Shown here piece by piece: positions 16,146 to 25,440 of a stretch of 64,000 nucleotides of DNA. Below the pieces are notes generated by a model, which made no database searches, had not been told where the DNA came from, and saw only the letters and a program-made list of their open reading frames with translations. The stretch lies in NCBI GenBank assembly GCA_050331455.1, contig JBHJGV010000040.1:6024-70023 (forward strand), in the 5' to 3' direction. The position numbers and the translations under genes are program-made. Origin of the DNA: CAYUYV01 sp050331455 (GTDB taxonomy: Bacteria; Pseudomonadota; Alphaproteobacteria; JAJFIK01). Numbering within the stretch: position 1 is the first letter of the stretch; every line of letters begins with the position of its first letter.

Positions 16146-19070
16146 TTACAAAGTCCGCTGGATTTCCTCGACTTCGAAACATTCAATGACGTCACCAGCC
16201 TGGAGATCCTGATAGTTCTCGAAAGCCATGCCACATTCCTGACCGCCATGGACTTCTTTCACTTCGTCCTTGAAGCGCTTCAGAGTCGACAGCGTGCCTT
16301 CGTGGATCACCACATTGTCCCGGATGAGGCGCACCTTCGCGCCGCGTTTGACGGCGCCTTCGGTGACACGACAACCCGCGACCTTGCCGACCTTGGAGAT
16401 GTTGAACACTTCCAGGATTTCCGCATTGCCGAGGAAATGCTCCCGCAGCGTGGGATCGAGCAGGCCGGACATGGCCGCCTTCACGTCATCGACGAGATCG
16501 TAAATGACAGAGTAATAGCGGATCTCGACGCCGTCCTGCTGGGCCAGGTCCCGGGCCTGATTGTTTGCGCGCACATTGAACGCGATGATCGGCGCGTTCG
16601 AGGCGGCGGCGAGGATCACGTCGCTTTCGGTGATCCCGCCCACGGCCGTATGGATGGGCCGGCTGGCGACTTCGTCGGTACCCAGCTGATTGAGCGCACC
16701 GATGATCGCCTCGACCGATCCTTGCACATCGCCTTTGATGACGAGCGGAAACTCTTTTTTGTCGGCTTCCTTGAGCTGGGCCAGCATCTGTTCCAGCGAC
16801 CCACGGCCGCCCGCCCCGCCCACGCGGTTTTCCCGGCGCTTGCGCTGGCGATAATCGGAGATTTCCCGGGCGCGTGCCTCGTTCTCCACCACGGCGAAGA
16901 TGTCTCCGGCCTCCGGCGTGCCGTCGAAACCCAGAATTTCCACGGGAACGGACGGCCCTGCGCTTTCCACCTGGGCGCTTTTGTCGTTCAGCAGTGCACG
17001 GACCCGGCCCCATTCGGCGCCGGCCACGAAGATATCACCGACCTTCAGCGTACCCCGTTGGATCAGCACGGTTCCGACGGGGCCGCGACCGCGGTCGAGC
17101 TTCGCTTCGATCACGATGCCCTCGGCGGCCCGGTTCGGGTTGGCCTTCAGTTCCATGATTTCCGACTGCAGAAGGATACCGTCCTGCAGCTTGTCGAGAT
17201 TCATTTTTTTCAGGGCCGAAACTTCGATGTCCTGAACATCGCCGCCGAGGGCTTCCACGACGATGTCGTGCTGAAGCAGTTCCTGGCGCACCCGGTCCGG
17301 ATTGGCGTCGGGCTTGTCGATCTTGTTGATGGCCACGATGATCGGCACTTCGGCGGCCTTGGCATGATTGATGGCTTCCACCGTTTGGGGCATCACGCCG
17401 TCATCGGCCGAGACCACCAGGATGACGATATCGGTCGCCTTCGCGCCGCGCGCCCGCATCTGGGTGAAGGCGGCATGGCCCGGCGTATCGAGGAACGAGA
17501 TCTTCTGCCCGTCGGCCAGTTGGACCTGATATGCGCCGATATGCTGAGTGATCCCTCCGGCTTCGCCGGATACGACATCGGTCTGGCGCAGGGCGTCGAG
17601 CAGCGAGGTCTTGCCGTGGTCCACATGGCCCATGATGGTGACCACGGGCGCCCGGGACTCCTGGTCCTCTTCGACATCCGCCTCCCCAATAATGCCTTCT
17701 TCCACGTCGGCCTCGGAGACCCGTTTGACCGTATGGCCGTATTCCTCGGCAATGAGTTGGGCGGTGTCGGTGTCGATGACGTCGTTGATCTTCGCCATCA
17801 CCCCCTGTTTCATCAGGTTCTTGATGATGTCGACGGCGCGGGTGGCCATGCGGTTGGCCAGTTCCTGGACCGTGATCATCTCGGGGATGACGACTTCCCG
17901 CACGACCCGCTGCTGTTGCTGCTGGGCCGCGAGTTGACGGCGCCGCTCGCGTTCGCGGGCCCGCTTCACGGATGCCAGCGAGCGCACGCGTTCCTGACCG
18001 TCCTCATCCAGAGCCTGGGTAATGGTCAGCTTGCCGGTCCGGCGACGCTGTTCGCCTTTGCGGGCCGCGGCAGGCTTGGCCGGATCGCTGGTGCTGGGCC
18101 GGACCCCGGGGCGGCGGGCGCGATCGCCCTCGTCCCCGTCGGCGGCTTTGTCACCGCTCGGACGGCCCGTATCCATGGTCCGGCCCGGCGTCTTTTCGGA
18201 ACGGTCCGCAGACGGCGCTTCCTGTGTCGAACGGCGGGCTTTCGCAGCCTGTTCGGCGGCCTCCGCCTTGCGTTTGACCTCTTCTTCGGCTTCGCGGCGA
18301 ACTTTTTCTTCCGCTTCGCGCTTGGCCTGTTCGGCTCGCTCGACGGCGAGACGCGCCTCTTCCTCGGCGCGGCGCTTGGCCTCTTCCTCGGCCCGCTTGC
18401 GGTCCTCGACCTCACGGACGCGGGCACTGCTCAGCGCGGCGGCGCGCTTGCGCTTTTCCTCTTCCGTCAGGGTCTTGAGGACGACACCCTTGCCGCTGCG
18501 CCGTGGTTTTTGATCCGTACCCGACCGTCCGCCACCGGCGGCCGGACGAGCCGCGGTCTTGCCCGTGGCCGGTGCGGCGGCGGCCTTCCTGGCCTGCGGT
18601 GCCTTGGCTTCAGCAGGCGCTGACGCTTTGGGGGCGCTTTCGGCCGCAGGCGCAGCATCGGTGGGCGCGGCCCCGTTGGCCTTCGCAGCCGGAGCGTCTG
18701 CTTCGGGTGCCTTGGCCTCGGCGACGGGCTTTGCCTCTTTAGAGGCCGGCGCGGGCTCAGCCGCGGCCGGCGCTTCGACTTTGGCCTCAGGCTCAGGCTT
18801 TGCGACGGGTTCCGGCGCCGGCGTCGGGGACGGCGGTGCGGCTGTCGCAGTGGGCTCGGGCGCTGGCGCAGCGGCCGGGGCCGGCTTGGGCGCGGCGTTG
18901 GGTGCCTCGGCAACGGCTTCGCGGGCCGGAGTGTCCTTGGGAGTGATGACGCGCTTGCGCTTCTTCTCGACAACCACCGCCTTGGTTCGGCTGTGGGACA
19001 GGCTTTGCCGGACCGTGCTCGATCCCGAGGAACCCTTGAGGCTGATTTGTTTGCGACCTGATGTCGTCAA
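16146..19070 (-). CDS. infB: Translation initiation factor IF-2
   Basis: GTPase that brings fMet-tRNA to the 30S subunit. The N-terminal third (about residues 60-390) is low-complexity, rich in Ala/Pro/Glu/Lys and highly charged coiled stretches. The G domain follows, with G1 GHVDHGKTS near residue 481, G3 DTPGHAAF and G4 NKIDKPD, then beta-barrel domains II and IV. No ATG fits: the conserved opening ISLKGSSGSSTVRQSLSHSR is preceded in frame by a TTG at 19070 with GGACGAGAG upstream, chosen here as start (974 residues). The longer open frame to 19262 lacks family similarity. It is last in the rimP-nusA-ylxR-infB order; rbfA does not follow. Confidence 0.94.
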   Translation of the reverse strand: MTTSGRKQISLKGSSGSSTVRQSLSHSRTKAVVVEKKRKRVITPKDTPAREAVAEAPNAAPKPAPAAAPAPEPTATAAPPSPTPAPEPVAKPEPEAKVEAPAAAEPAPASKEAKPVAEAKAPEADAPAAKANGAAPTDAAPAAESAPKASAPAEAKAPQARKAAAAPATGKTAARPAAGGGRSGTDQKPRRSGKGVVLKTLTEEEKRKRAAALSSARVREVEDRKRAEEEAKRRAEEEARLAVERAEQAKREAEEKVRREAEEEVKRKAEAAEQAAKARRSTQEAPSADRSEKTPGRTMDTGRPSGDKAADGDEGDRARRPGVRPSTSDPAKPAAARKGEQRRRTGKLTITQALDEDGQERVRSLASVKRARERERRRQLAAQQQQQRVVREVVIPEMITVQELANRMATRAVDIIKNLMKQGVMAKINDVIDTDTAQLIAEEYGHTVKRVSEADVEEGIIGEADVEEDQESRAPVVTIMGHVDHGKTSLLDALRQTDVVSGEAGGITQHIGAYQVQLADGQKISFLDTPGHAAFTQMRARGAKATDIVILVVSADDGVMPQTVEAINHAKAAEVPIIVAINKIDKPDANPDRVRQELLQHDIVVEALGGDVQDIEVSALKKMNLDKLQDGILLQSEIMELKANPNRAAEGIVIEAKLDRGRGPVGTVLIQRGTLKVGDIFVAGAEWGRVRALLNDKSAQVESAGPSVPVEILGFDGTPEAGDIFAVVENEARAREISDYRQRKRRENRVGGAGGRGSLEQMLAQLKEADKKEFPLVIKGDVQGSVEAIIGALNQLGTDEVASRPIHTAVGGITESDVILAAASNAPIIAFNVRANNQARDLAQQDGVEIRYYSVIYDLVDDVKAAMSGLLDPTLREHFLGNAEILEVFNISKVGKVAGCRVTEGAVKRGAKVRLIRDNVVIHEGTLSTLKRFKDEVKEVHGGQECGMAFENYQDLQAGDVIECFEVEEIQRTL

Positions 19071-19635
19071 TGTGCTCTCGTCCGTTTTTTGAACACTGAA
19101 GATCCGTGGGGACGGACCTGTGCATCCTCTCCGCCGCCGGCCGACTTCGCCGGTTTTCGATCCTGTGGCGCCGTGCGGCCCTCCTGGTGGGAAGATGCCA
19201 TTCCGGTCGTTTGGGCGTCGTCTCGAAATCCCCGGGCCATGCCCCTTTGGCCTGAGCCTCAAAGCATTGATCCGACCGGAACGGGGCCGGCATCGTGCCT
19301 AGGGCGGCGCCTCCGTCGTGATGGCACCGGGCTAGCCGCTCCCGTCCGTCGGGAAGCCTCAAAGGCTATACACCCCGCCGGTTCGCCCTGTCCTGTCAAA
19401 CCAGGCCAAGCCGTCGCCAGGGCAATCCAAAAGATACGGCTGGGTAGAGCCGCAGAGCCACGTGTCAGACCGCGGTCTGGCAAAGCCAAAAAGATCCCGT
19501 CGTGAACGTGAATTAGGCCCAAGGAAACCGATACGCAGGTCGCCAGAGCGTTGTCTTACCGCGATCCGCTTCGGAATGCCAGCCGAACCATAGCCTTTCG
19601 AACGAAGTTCGCGCGCCAAACCTTTTCCCAGTCCC
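19071..19635. other. 565-bp gap between ylxR and infB
   Basis: This is unusually long for the nusA-infB operon, where ylxR and infB normally lie close together. Short frames on both strands (for example 19089-19505 and 19359-19871) do not resemble known proteins and look like chance frames in GC-rich DNA. The gap could hold an infB promoter or a leader. I see no clear hairpin plus U tract. Confidence 0.5.
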
Positions 19636-20397
19636 TCACGCCGGGCCGGACAACGCGCCATGGGAAAGCACCGGACCTTCGGCGCCCGGCTGCGCGGGAT
19701 CCCACGGAACCGGGCGGCGCAAAGCGGAATCCGGCGTTTCCTCCCAGGGCCAGACAGGACGGAACCCGGCAAACCGTTCCATGTCCCGCCCGTCGCCCGG
19801 CCGCAATGCCTCACCGACCATGGCCGCATGGACGACGGCAGATTGCCCAAGCGCCGCACCGAGTTCGTCACTTCGAGCCAGCGCGCAGACCGTCAAGCCC
19901 GGCATGGCTTTCGCCGCAAGCCTCGTCACTTTCGTCCGGCCATCCGCTGCACCGTCGGCCGCCTCCACAAGGAGTGCGGCGCGGCCCCGACGAAGGGTCT
20001 CGCAAACACTTTCAAATCCCGTAACCAACCGTCCGGACCGCCGTGCAAGCCCCAGACGCGCGAGAAACCGCTCCGCGAGCAGCCGCTCCACCAGATCCGC
20101 CAGCCCCGACGGTGCAGTCACGGGCCGTTTCAGACTGCGCGCAAAGGCCTTGCGCTTGATGGCCTGCTCGACGGCGTCCCGGCTTGCCCCGACCCAGCAA
20201 CCGCGCCCGGGAAGGGTTTCACTGAGATCAGGCACGATCGCGCCATCCGGATCGGCCACGAAACGGATCAGCCGCGCCTTGGGTGCGCTGACGCCCGAAA
20301 CACTGCAGCGGCGTTCCGACCCTTTGGCCGCAGGACCGGTGTCCGGCGGCACGTCGGGCGATGCGTCCGGATCGGCATCGGGATGGTCAGCGGTCAT
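19636..20397 (-). CDS. RNA-binding protein YlxR fused to an L7Ae-like domain
   Basis: Two-domain protein of 253 residues common in alphaproteobacteria. The N-terminal YlxR/DUF448 domain (about 25-100) has RRCSVSGVSAPKARLIRF and the LPGRGCWV loop. The C-terminal part (about 130-225) matches the L7Ae/YlxQ fold in pattern: GLARRSGRLVTGFESV, RGRAALLVEAADGA and a terminal SDELGAALGQSAVVH segment. The N-terminal 24 residues are Asp/Pro-rich. The start at 20397 overlaps the nusA stop by 11 bases, which fixes it and implies coupling. YlxR-type proteins are linked to RNase P or transcription control in other bacteria; the role here is inferred. Confidence 0.88.
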   Translation of the reverse strand: MTADHPDADPDASPDVPPDTGPAAKGSERRCSVSGVSAPKARLIRFVADPDGAIVPDLSETLPGRGCWVGASRDAVEQAIKRKAFARSLKRPVTAPSGLADLVERLLAERFLARLGLARRSGRLVTGFESVCETLRRGRAALLVEAADGAADGRTKVTRLAAKAMPGLTVCALARSDELGAALGQSAVVHAAMVGEALRPGDGRDMERFAGFRPVWPWEETPDSALRRPVPWDPAQPGAEGPVLSHGALSGPA

Positions 20398-22078
20398 CCT
20401 GCTCCACGCTCGTGTCGGCATTGGCGCTGCGGCTCTGGCCGGACCCGAAAACCTGGGCGGCCAGTTCCATGCCTTCCGCATCGGGCGACAGGACCTCGGC
20501 CGCGTCCTGGGCGGTCTGCTCGGCATATTCCTCGGCGGTGATCCATCCGACCGCAAGGCGTGCCCGCAGGACGATGATTTCAGCATCGGACGGCGACAGG
20601 GAGAACCCTTCGAGATAGCCCTCCATGCGTTTTTTCTCGCCGTTGCGGGTTTCGACCCATCCTGTCAGATCGTCCCCGATGCAGCTCGCCAGGTCTTCCG
20701 CGCTTTTCACATCGTTTTCGGCGAGCGCCACGACCATGGGCAGCGTCAGGCCCTCCACCTCCAGCAGATCGTCCTGCACGCCCAGTTCAAGTCGCTTTTT
20801 CTGAAGCTCCGCATCCCGCGCTTCCAGAAACTCCCGCGCCCGGCTTTGCAGCTCATTGGCGGTTTCATCGTCAAAGCCTTCGATCTCGGAGAGTTCCTCA
20901 AGTTCCACAAAAGCCACTTCGTCGATGGTCGCGAACCCTTCGGATGCCAGTAATTGGGCAACCATCTCGTCCACATCAAGAGCTTCCATGAATGTTTCCG
21001 TACGCTGGCGGAATTCTTCCTGGCGCCGCTCGCTCTCTTCCTGCTCGGTCATGATGTCGATGTCCCAGCCCGTGAGCTGGGAGGCAAGGCGCACATTCTG
21101 TCCCCGGCGCCCGATGGCCAGGGAGAGCTGCTCGTCCGGAACGACGACCTCGATCCGCTCGGCATCCTCGTCGAGGACCACCTTGACCACTTCCGCCGGC
21201 GCGAGGGCATTCACGATGAAGGTTGCGGCATCGGGGGACCACTGAATGATGTCGATTTTTTCGCCCTGGAGCTCATTGACCACAGCCTGGACCCGGCTGC
21301 CGCGCATGCCGACGCAAGCGCCCACGGGATCGATGGAATTGTCCTTCGACATCACGGCGATCTTGGCCCGGCTGCCCGGGTCCCGGGCCACGGACTTCAC
21401 CTCGATGATGCCGTCATAAATCTCCGGCACCTCCTGGGCAAAGAGCTTGGCCATGAATTGGGGGTGGGAGCGGGACAGGAAGATTTGCGGCCCCCGCTGC
21501 TCCCGGCGCACGTCGTAAACGAAGGCCCGGATCCGGTCGCCGTTGCGGAAGCTCTCCCGCGGCAGCAACTCGTCCCGGCGAACGATCGCTTCGGCACGCC
21601 CCAGATCCACGATCACATTGCCGTATTCGACCCGCTTGACGGCGCCGTGCACGATTTCGCTGAGACGGTCCTTGTACTCCTCATATTGTCGTTCGCGTTC
21701 GGCATCCCGGACCTTCTGGACAATGACCTGTTTGGCGGTCTGGGCGGCGATCCGGCCGAAATCGACCGGCGGCAGGGTCTCCGCGATGAAATCGCCCAAT
21801 TCCGCCGCCGGGTTCTTGACCCGGGCATCCTCAAGTGAAATCTGCGTCGCCTCCGCTTCCACCTCCTCGACAACTTCGAGCAGGCGATGGAGTCGGATAT
21901 CCCCGCTTTTGGGATCGATTTCCGCACGGATTTCGTTCTCGGCGCCGTAGCGGGAGCGGGCGGCCTTCTGGATGGCCTCCTCCATCGCGGCGATCACGAG
22001 GGTCTTTTCGATGGTCTTTTCCCGCGCGACCGCATCGGCGATCTGAAGCAGTTCCAGGCGATTGGCACTCACGGCCAT
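20387..22078 (-). CDS. nusA: Transcription termination/antitermination factor NusA
   Basis: RNA polymerase-associated factor for pausing, termination and antitermination. The 563-residue product has the N-terminal polymerase-binding domain (ANRLELLQIADAVAREK), an S1 domain, two KH domains (GACVGMRGSRVQAVVNEL; SLAIGRRGQNVRLASQL) and C-terminal acidic helix-hairpin-helix repeats, in the order seen in Gram-negative NusA. The ATG at 22078 is conserved. It lies 86 bases downstream of rimP and overlaps ylxR by 11 bases, forming the classic rimP-nusA-ylxR-infB operon. Confidence 0.96.
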   Translation of the reverse strand: MAVSANRLELLQIADAVAREKTIEKTLVIAAMEEAIQKAARSRYGAENEIRAEIDPKSGDIRLHRLLEVVEEVEAEATQISLEDARVKNPAAELGDFIAETLPPVDFGRIAAQTAKQVIVQKVRDAERERQYEEYKDRLSEIVHGAVKRVEYGNVIVDLGRAEAIVRRDELLPRESFRNGDRIRAFVYDVRREQRGPQIFLSRSHPQFMAKLFAQEVPEIYDGIIEVKSVARDPGSRAKIAVMSKDNSIDPVGACVGMRGSRVQAVVNELQGEKIDIIQWSPDAATFIVNALAPAEVVKVVLDEDAERIEVVVPDEQLSLAIGRRGQNVRLASQLTGWDIDIMTEQEESERRQEEFRQRTETFMEALDVDEMVAQLLASEGFATIDEVAFVELEELSEIEGFDDETANELQSRAREFLEARDAELQKKRLELGVQDDLLEVEGLTLPMVVALAENDVKSAEDLASCIGDDLTGWVETRNGEKKRMEGYLEGFSLSPSDAEIIVLRARLAVGWITAEEYAEQTAQDAAEVLSPDAEGMELAAQVFGSGQSRSANADTSVEQDDR

Positions 22079-22164
22079 GATCTTGTCTCCAGTGTCTTGT
22101 CAACGGGCCGGTGCACTGAAAGGCGGGCCCCGTTCATCCGGGTTTGCGACGCGCAAACCGCGCC

Positions 22165-22860
22165 TCAGTTCCGGCTGTCCTTCACGGTCTCCGGCACGGT
22201 CTCCGGCACAGTCTCCAGCGGCGACCCATCACCGCCGTCATTCCGGCGCTGGTCGTCATCGTTCGCCGGCTCCAGATCCCAGTCGGCGCCGGGCTCAATG
22301 AGCGACCCTTCGCTCACCGGCGCCCCGTTCGCGGTTCCGTCCTCACCGGCCTTGTGGGCCGCCTTGGCCGCGGCAAGCAGATCGTCCGTAATCACCAGCC
22401 GTGCATCGGCGAGATCTTCAAACGGCAAAGGCACAGACTCCCATGAGCCATCCGCGCCCTGTGCTTCCACGAGGACAGACGATCCGTCCACACCCTGGAG
22501 GCGGCCCTTGAACCGTCGCCGTCCGTCCACGGCGTGCCGCAGCTCCAGGCGCGCCTCAAAGCCGGCCCAGGCCTTGAAATCCTTGAGCCGCGTCAAGGGC
22601 CGATCGATTCCCGGTGAGGAGACCTCCAGGGTGAACTCACCTTCGATGGGGTCCTCCACGTCGAGAAGGGCGGACACGGCCCGGCTGAGATCGGCGCAGT
22701 CGTCGACATGCATCGTGCCGTCGGAACGCTCCGCCATGATTTGAAGCGTCTTGTGCTTTTGGCCAAACAAGCGGACACGGACCAACTCATAGCCCATGGC
22801 CGTCACCGTCGGCGCCAGCATCTCTTCAAGCCTCTGGTCGAAGGCGGTGGCCTGTCCCAT
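22165..22860 (-). CDS. rimP: Ribosome maturation factor RimP
   Basis: Needed for 30S subunit assembly. The 231-residue product has the N-terminal domain with GYELVRVRLFG and the conserved LEVSSPGIDRPLT motif near residue 80, then an SH3-like C-terminal domain. It carries an Asp/Glu/Pro-rich tail with the short tandem repeat ETVPETVPETV, encoded by a 12-bp repeat near 22190-22220; the tail makes it longer than the usual 150-200 residues. The start at 22860 is preceded by a strong GGGAGGGAAGG. It is the first gene of the nusA operon, 74 bases downstream of the trmB terminator, where its promoter must lie. Confidence 0.93.
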   Translation of the reverse strand: MGQATAFDQRLEEMLAPTVTAMGYELVRVRLFGQKHKTLQIMAERSDGTMHVDDCADLSRAVSALLDVEDPIEGEFTLEVSSPGIDRPLTRLKDFKAWAGFEARLELRHAVDGRRRFKGRLQGVDGSSVLVEAQGADGSWESVPLPFEDLADARLVITDDLLAAAKAAHKAGEDGTANGAPVSEGSLIEPGADWDLEPANDDDQRRNDGGDGSPLETVPETVPETVKDSRN

Positions 22861-22928
22861 GACGTCCTTCCCTCCCAAGGGCCCACGCAATGCCGGGCGT
22901 GATGACCAGGCGACAACGGCGACCGGGC

Positions 22929-22956
22929 AAAAAAAAAGTGGGCTTCGGCCCACTTT
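22929..22956 (-). terminator. Strong rho-independent terminator after trmB
   Basis: On the minus strand a perfect 9-bp stem (AAAGTGGGC/GCCCACTTT) with a CGAA loop runs into a stretch of nine T. It closes the metK-trmB unit about 150 bases after the trmB stop and upstream of rimP. Confidence 0.93.
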
Positions 22957-23108
22957 CCGGTCTTCCGGCCACCGGGCCGACCCGGTGGATGACGCCAACT
23001 CGACGCCACGGACTGATATATACGCTCGCCGGGCGTCCGCGCCAAGGGCTTTCGCAGCGCACGCACCCCCCTCAAGGTCACCGCCCGCAAGATCCACAGG
23101 GGACGCCC

Positions 23109-23870
23109 TTACCGGCGGCGGAAGGTCAAATAGACGGGCGTCCGGCCCTCACGCAGGGCCTTCGCCTCATACCGCGTGCCCGGCCAGTCGGCCCGCCGCA
23201 CCCGCCAGTCGCCCGGCGCCTCATCGTCCCAGAGAAAATCCGGGTGCGCCATGAGATGCATCAAGGTCCAGCGCATATAGGCCGGAATATCCGTGGCCAC
23301 GCGGAACTGGGCCCCAGGCTTCAAGATGCGGGCCAGCCCATCGAGGCTTTCCCGCTGGATGAACCGGCGTCCATGGTGGCGGGTCTTGGGCCAAGGATCG
23401 GGAAACAGGAGGAAGGCCCGGTCGATGGACGCGGGCGCCAGGGCGGAAAGCACATCGCGGGCATCCCGGTCATGGAGCCGGATATTCTCCAACCCCTCCT
23501 CGTCGATGCGCCGGAGGAGTTTAGCAATACCGTTCAAGAAAAATTCGCACCCGATGAATCCCACACCCGGATGGGCGCCGGCCTGGGCGGCCAAATGCTC
23601 GCCGCCGCCGTAACCAATTTCGAGCCAAACCGCGTCCGGCTTGAACGCGAACAGCGCAGACGGATCGATTGCCTCTGCCCCGGGCAAGGCATCACGGTCC
23701 GGCAAGGGAACGCGCAGGCGCGGCAGCAGATCCTCCATGAGCTTCTGCTGGCCTGCCCTCAGCCGTTTTCCTTTATGCCGGCCGAAGAGGCGCGCGTGCT
23801 CGCCCGCCTCTCCTTTTCCGTCGTGCTGACTCTCATCGCCGCCAAGGGGGGAGCGACCCGTCCACCCCAT
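23109..23870 (-). CDS. trmB: tRNA (guanine(46)-N7)-methyltransferase
   Basis: Methylates G46 in the variable loop of tRNAs using SAM. The 253-residue product has the SAM site LEIGYGGGEHLAAQA, the GCEFFLNGIAKLL segment, and the family hallmark FPDPWPKTRHHGRR with FIQRE after it. The C-terminal WPGTRYEAKALREGR motif is typical. The ATG at 23870 has GTGAGG six bases upstream and overlaps the metK end by 3 bases beyond the stop, indicating coupling; a TTG six codons earlier is less likely. It uses the product of the preceding gene, metK. Confidence 0.95.
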   Translation of the reverse strand: MGWTGRSPLGGDESQHDGKGEAGEHARLFGRHKGKRLRAGQQKLMEDLLPRLRVPLPDRDALPGAEAIDPSALFAFKPDAVWLEIGYGGGEHLAAQAGAHPGVGFIGCEFFLNGIAKLLRRIDEEGLENIRLHDRDARDVLSALAPASIDRAFLLFPDPWPKTRHHGRRFIQRESLDGLARILKPGAQFRVATDIPAYMRWTLMHLMAHPDFLWDDEAPGDWRVRRADWPGTRYEAKALREGRTPVYLTFRRR

Positions 23871-23877
23871 GGCTGCC

Positions 23878-25050
23878 TCACGCTCCAACAGCGGATTTCA
23901 GCGCATCGACCAGGTCCGTCTTCTCCCAGGAGAAGCCGCCGTCCTGGTCCGGCGTCCGGCCGAAATGTCCGTAGGCGGCCGTCCGGGCGTAGATCGGACG
24001 GTTCAGATGCAGATGCTCACGAATGCCGCGGGGCGAGAGGTTCATCAGCTCGGGGAGCACTTTCTCCAGGCTTTCCTCGCTGACCTGGCCCGTCCCGTGC
24101 AGGTCCACATAAACGGCCAGCGGCTTTGCCACGCCGATCGCATAGGCAAGCTGGATGGTGCAGCGGGATGAAAGGCCGGCGGCCACGACATTTTTGGCCA
24201 GGTAACGGGCGGCATAGGCGGCCGACCGATCCACTTTCGTGGGGTCCTTGCCGGAAAAGGCCCCGCCGCCATGGGGCGCCGCGCCGCCATACGTGTCCAC
24301 GATGATCTTCCGGCCCGTCAGGCCGGCATCTCCATCCGGACCGCCGATGACGAATTTGCCGGTCGGATTGACGTAGAAGTCTTCTTCCGGACACATCCAC
24401 CCGTCGGGCAGAACGTCGAGCACAAAGGGCCGCACGATGTTGCGCACATCGTCCTGGGACAGACCATCCCTGTGCTGCGTTGAAACGACCACGGAGGTGG
24501 CCCGCACGGGCTTGCCATTCTCGTATTGCAGCGTCACCTGGCTTTTGGCATCAGGTTCCAGCGCCGGCTGAGAGCCATCGTGGCGAGCCTGTGCCAAGGC
24601 CTGGAGGATGTTGTGGGCGTAGTAGATGGGCGCCGGCATGAGATCGGGGGTCTCGTCACAGGCAAAGCCAAACATGATGCCCTGATCGCCCGCACCCTCA
24701 TCCTTGTTGCCCGCCGCATCCACGCCGACTGCGATGTCCGCGGACTGGTTGTGGACGTAGACGGACACGTCCGCGTTCTTCCAATGGAAGCCGTCCTGTT
24801 CGTAACCGATCTCGCGGACGGCATGGCGCGCCACATCTTCCAGGTGCTGATGGGTGATAGAGTCCGGTCCGCGCACTTCGCCGGCCAGCACGATCCGATT
24901 GGTGGTCGTCAAAGTCTCGACGGCGACACGTGCTTCGGGCAAAGCCGCCAGATAAGTGTCGACAACGGCGTCAGAAATGCGATCGCAAACCTTGTCGGGA
25001 TGACCCTCGGAAACGCTCTCACTCGTAAAAAGGAAATTTTTTCGGTTCAT
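23878..25050 (-). CDS. metK: S-adenosylmethionine synthetase
   Basis: Makes SAM from methionine and ATP. The 390-residue product is of normal length, with FTSESVSEGHPDKVCDRISD at the N-terminus, the hexapeptide GAGDQG, MFGFACDET, and the P-loop-like GGGAFSGKDPTKVDRS. The start at 25050 is preceded by AGGAG at 9 bases. It is transcribed with trmB and downstream of the XRE-type regulator gene, an order common in alphaproteobacteria. The 5' region holds no SAM riboswitch I can recognise, but palindromic sequence further upstream may be transcribed (see 25441-25600). Confidence 0.96.
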   Translation of the reverse strand: MNRKNFLFTSESVSEGHPDKVCDRISDAVVDTYLAALPEARVAVETLTTTNRIVLAGEVRGPDSITHQHLEDVARHAVREIGYEQDGFHWKNADVSVYVHNQSADIAVGVDAAGNKDEGAGDQGIMFGFACDETPDLMPAPIYYAHNILQALAQARHDGSQPALEPDAKSQVTLQYENGKPVRATSVVVSTQHRDGLSQDDVRNIVRPFVLDVLPDGWMCPEEDFYVNPTGKFVIGGPDGDAGLTGRKIIVDTYGGAAPHGGGAFSGKDPTKVDRSAAYAARYLAKNVVAAGLSSRCTIQLAYAIGVAKPLAVYVDLHGTGQVSEESLEKVLPELMNLSPRGIREHLHLNRPIYARTAAYGHFGRTPDQDGGFSWEKTDLVDALKSAVGA

Positions 25051-25440
25051 TGGCTGTAACTCCTGTGTTTTGACCGCGAGGCCAAGGGCCGTTGCCCGAT
25101 CCACCGGACTGACGGTCCGTCCCTTGACGAAATGCCTGCCCTGCGCCGGAAGGCGCGGCCCGGATGGACAAAGGGATCGAGATCAGCCGCCGACGATATG
25201 GTCTCGCCGGCGCCATAAGCGTCGCTGTTCCTCGGGGGCCGCCAATCGATTCTGGCCGACCGCGTGGTCAAGCGCCTCTTGATCCCCCCGCGGATCATGG
25301 TCGTGCATCGACCCAATCCCCGTCCCACGTCGAGGGCGTGCGCTGCGCAGTACGGCGAGACGCCGCGGCAGCGCGACATGATTCGTTCTTTTTGCAAGGA
25401 TGGGGGGCGGGGTCAAGATCTGGGCCCCCTAAGACGTGCC
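25051..25440. other. Non-coding stretch upstream of metK
   Basis: No supportable gene. On the minus strand there is a short GGAC/GTCC hairpin at about 25112-25124 within the presumed metK leader. The longer frames (25047-25397, 25164-25499) look like chance. Confidence 0.5.

Noticed and set aside
15930..18623. 897-codon open frame on the plus strand
   Set aside because: It lies antisense to infB, which has clear domains; the frame is a by-product of strong GC3 bias and has no recognisable motif.
25051..25440. SAM-responsive riboswitch in the metK leader
   Set aside because: Looked for because SAM-II and related types occur before metK in alphaproteobacteria; the expected pseudoknot and A-rich core are not visible. 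An Infernal scan would decide.
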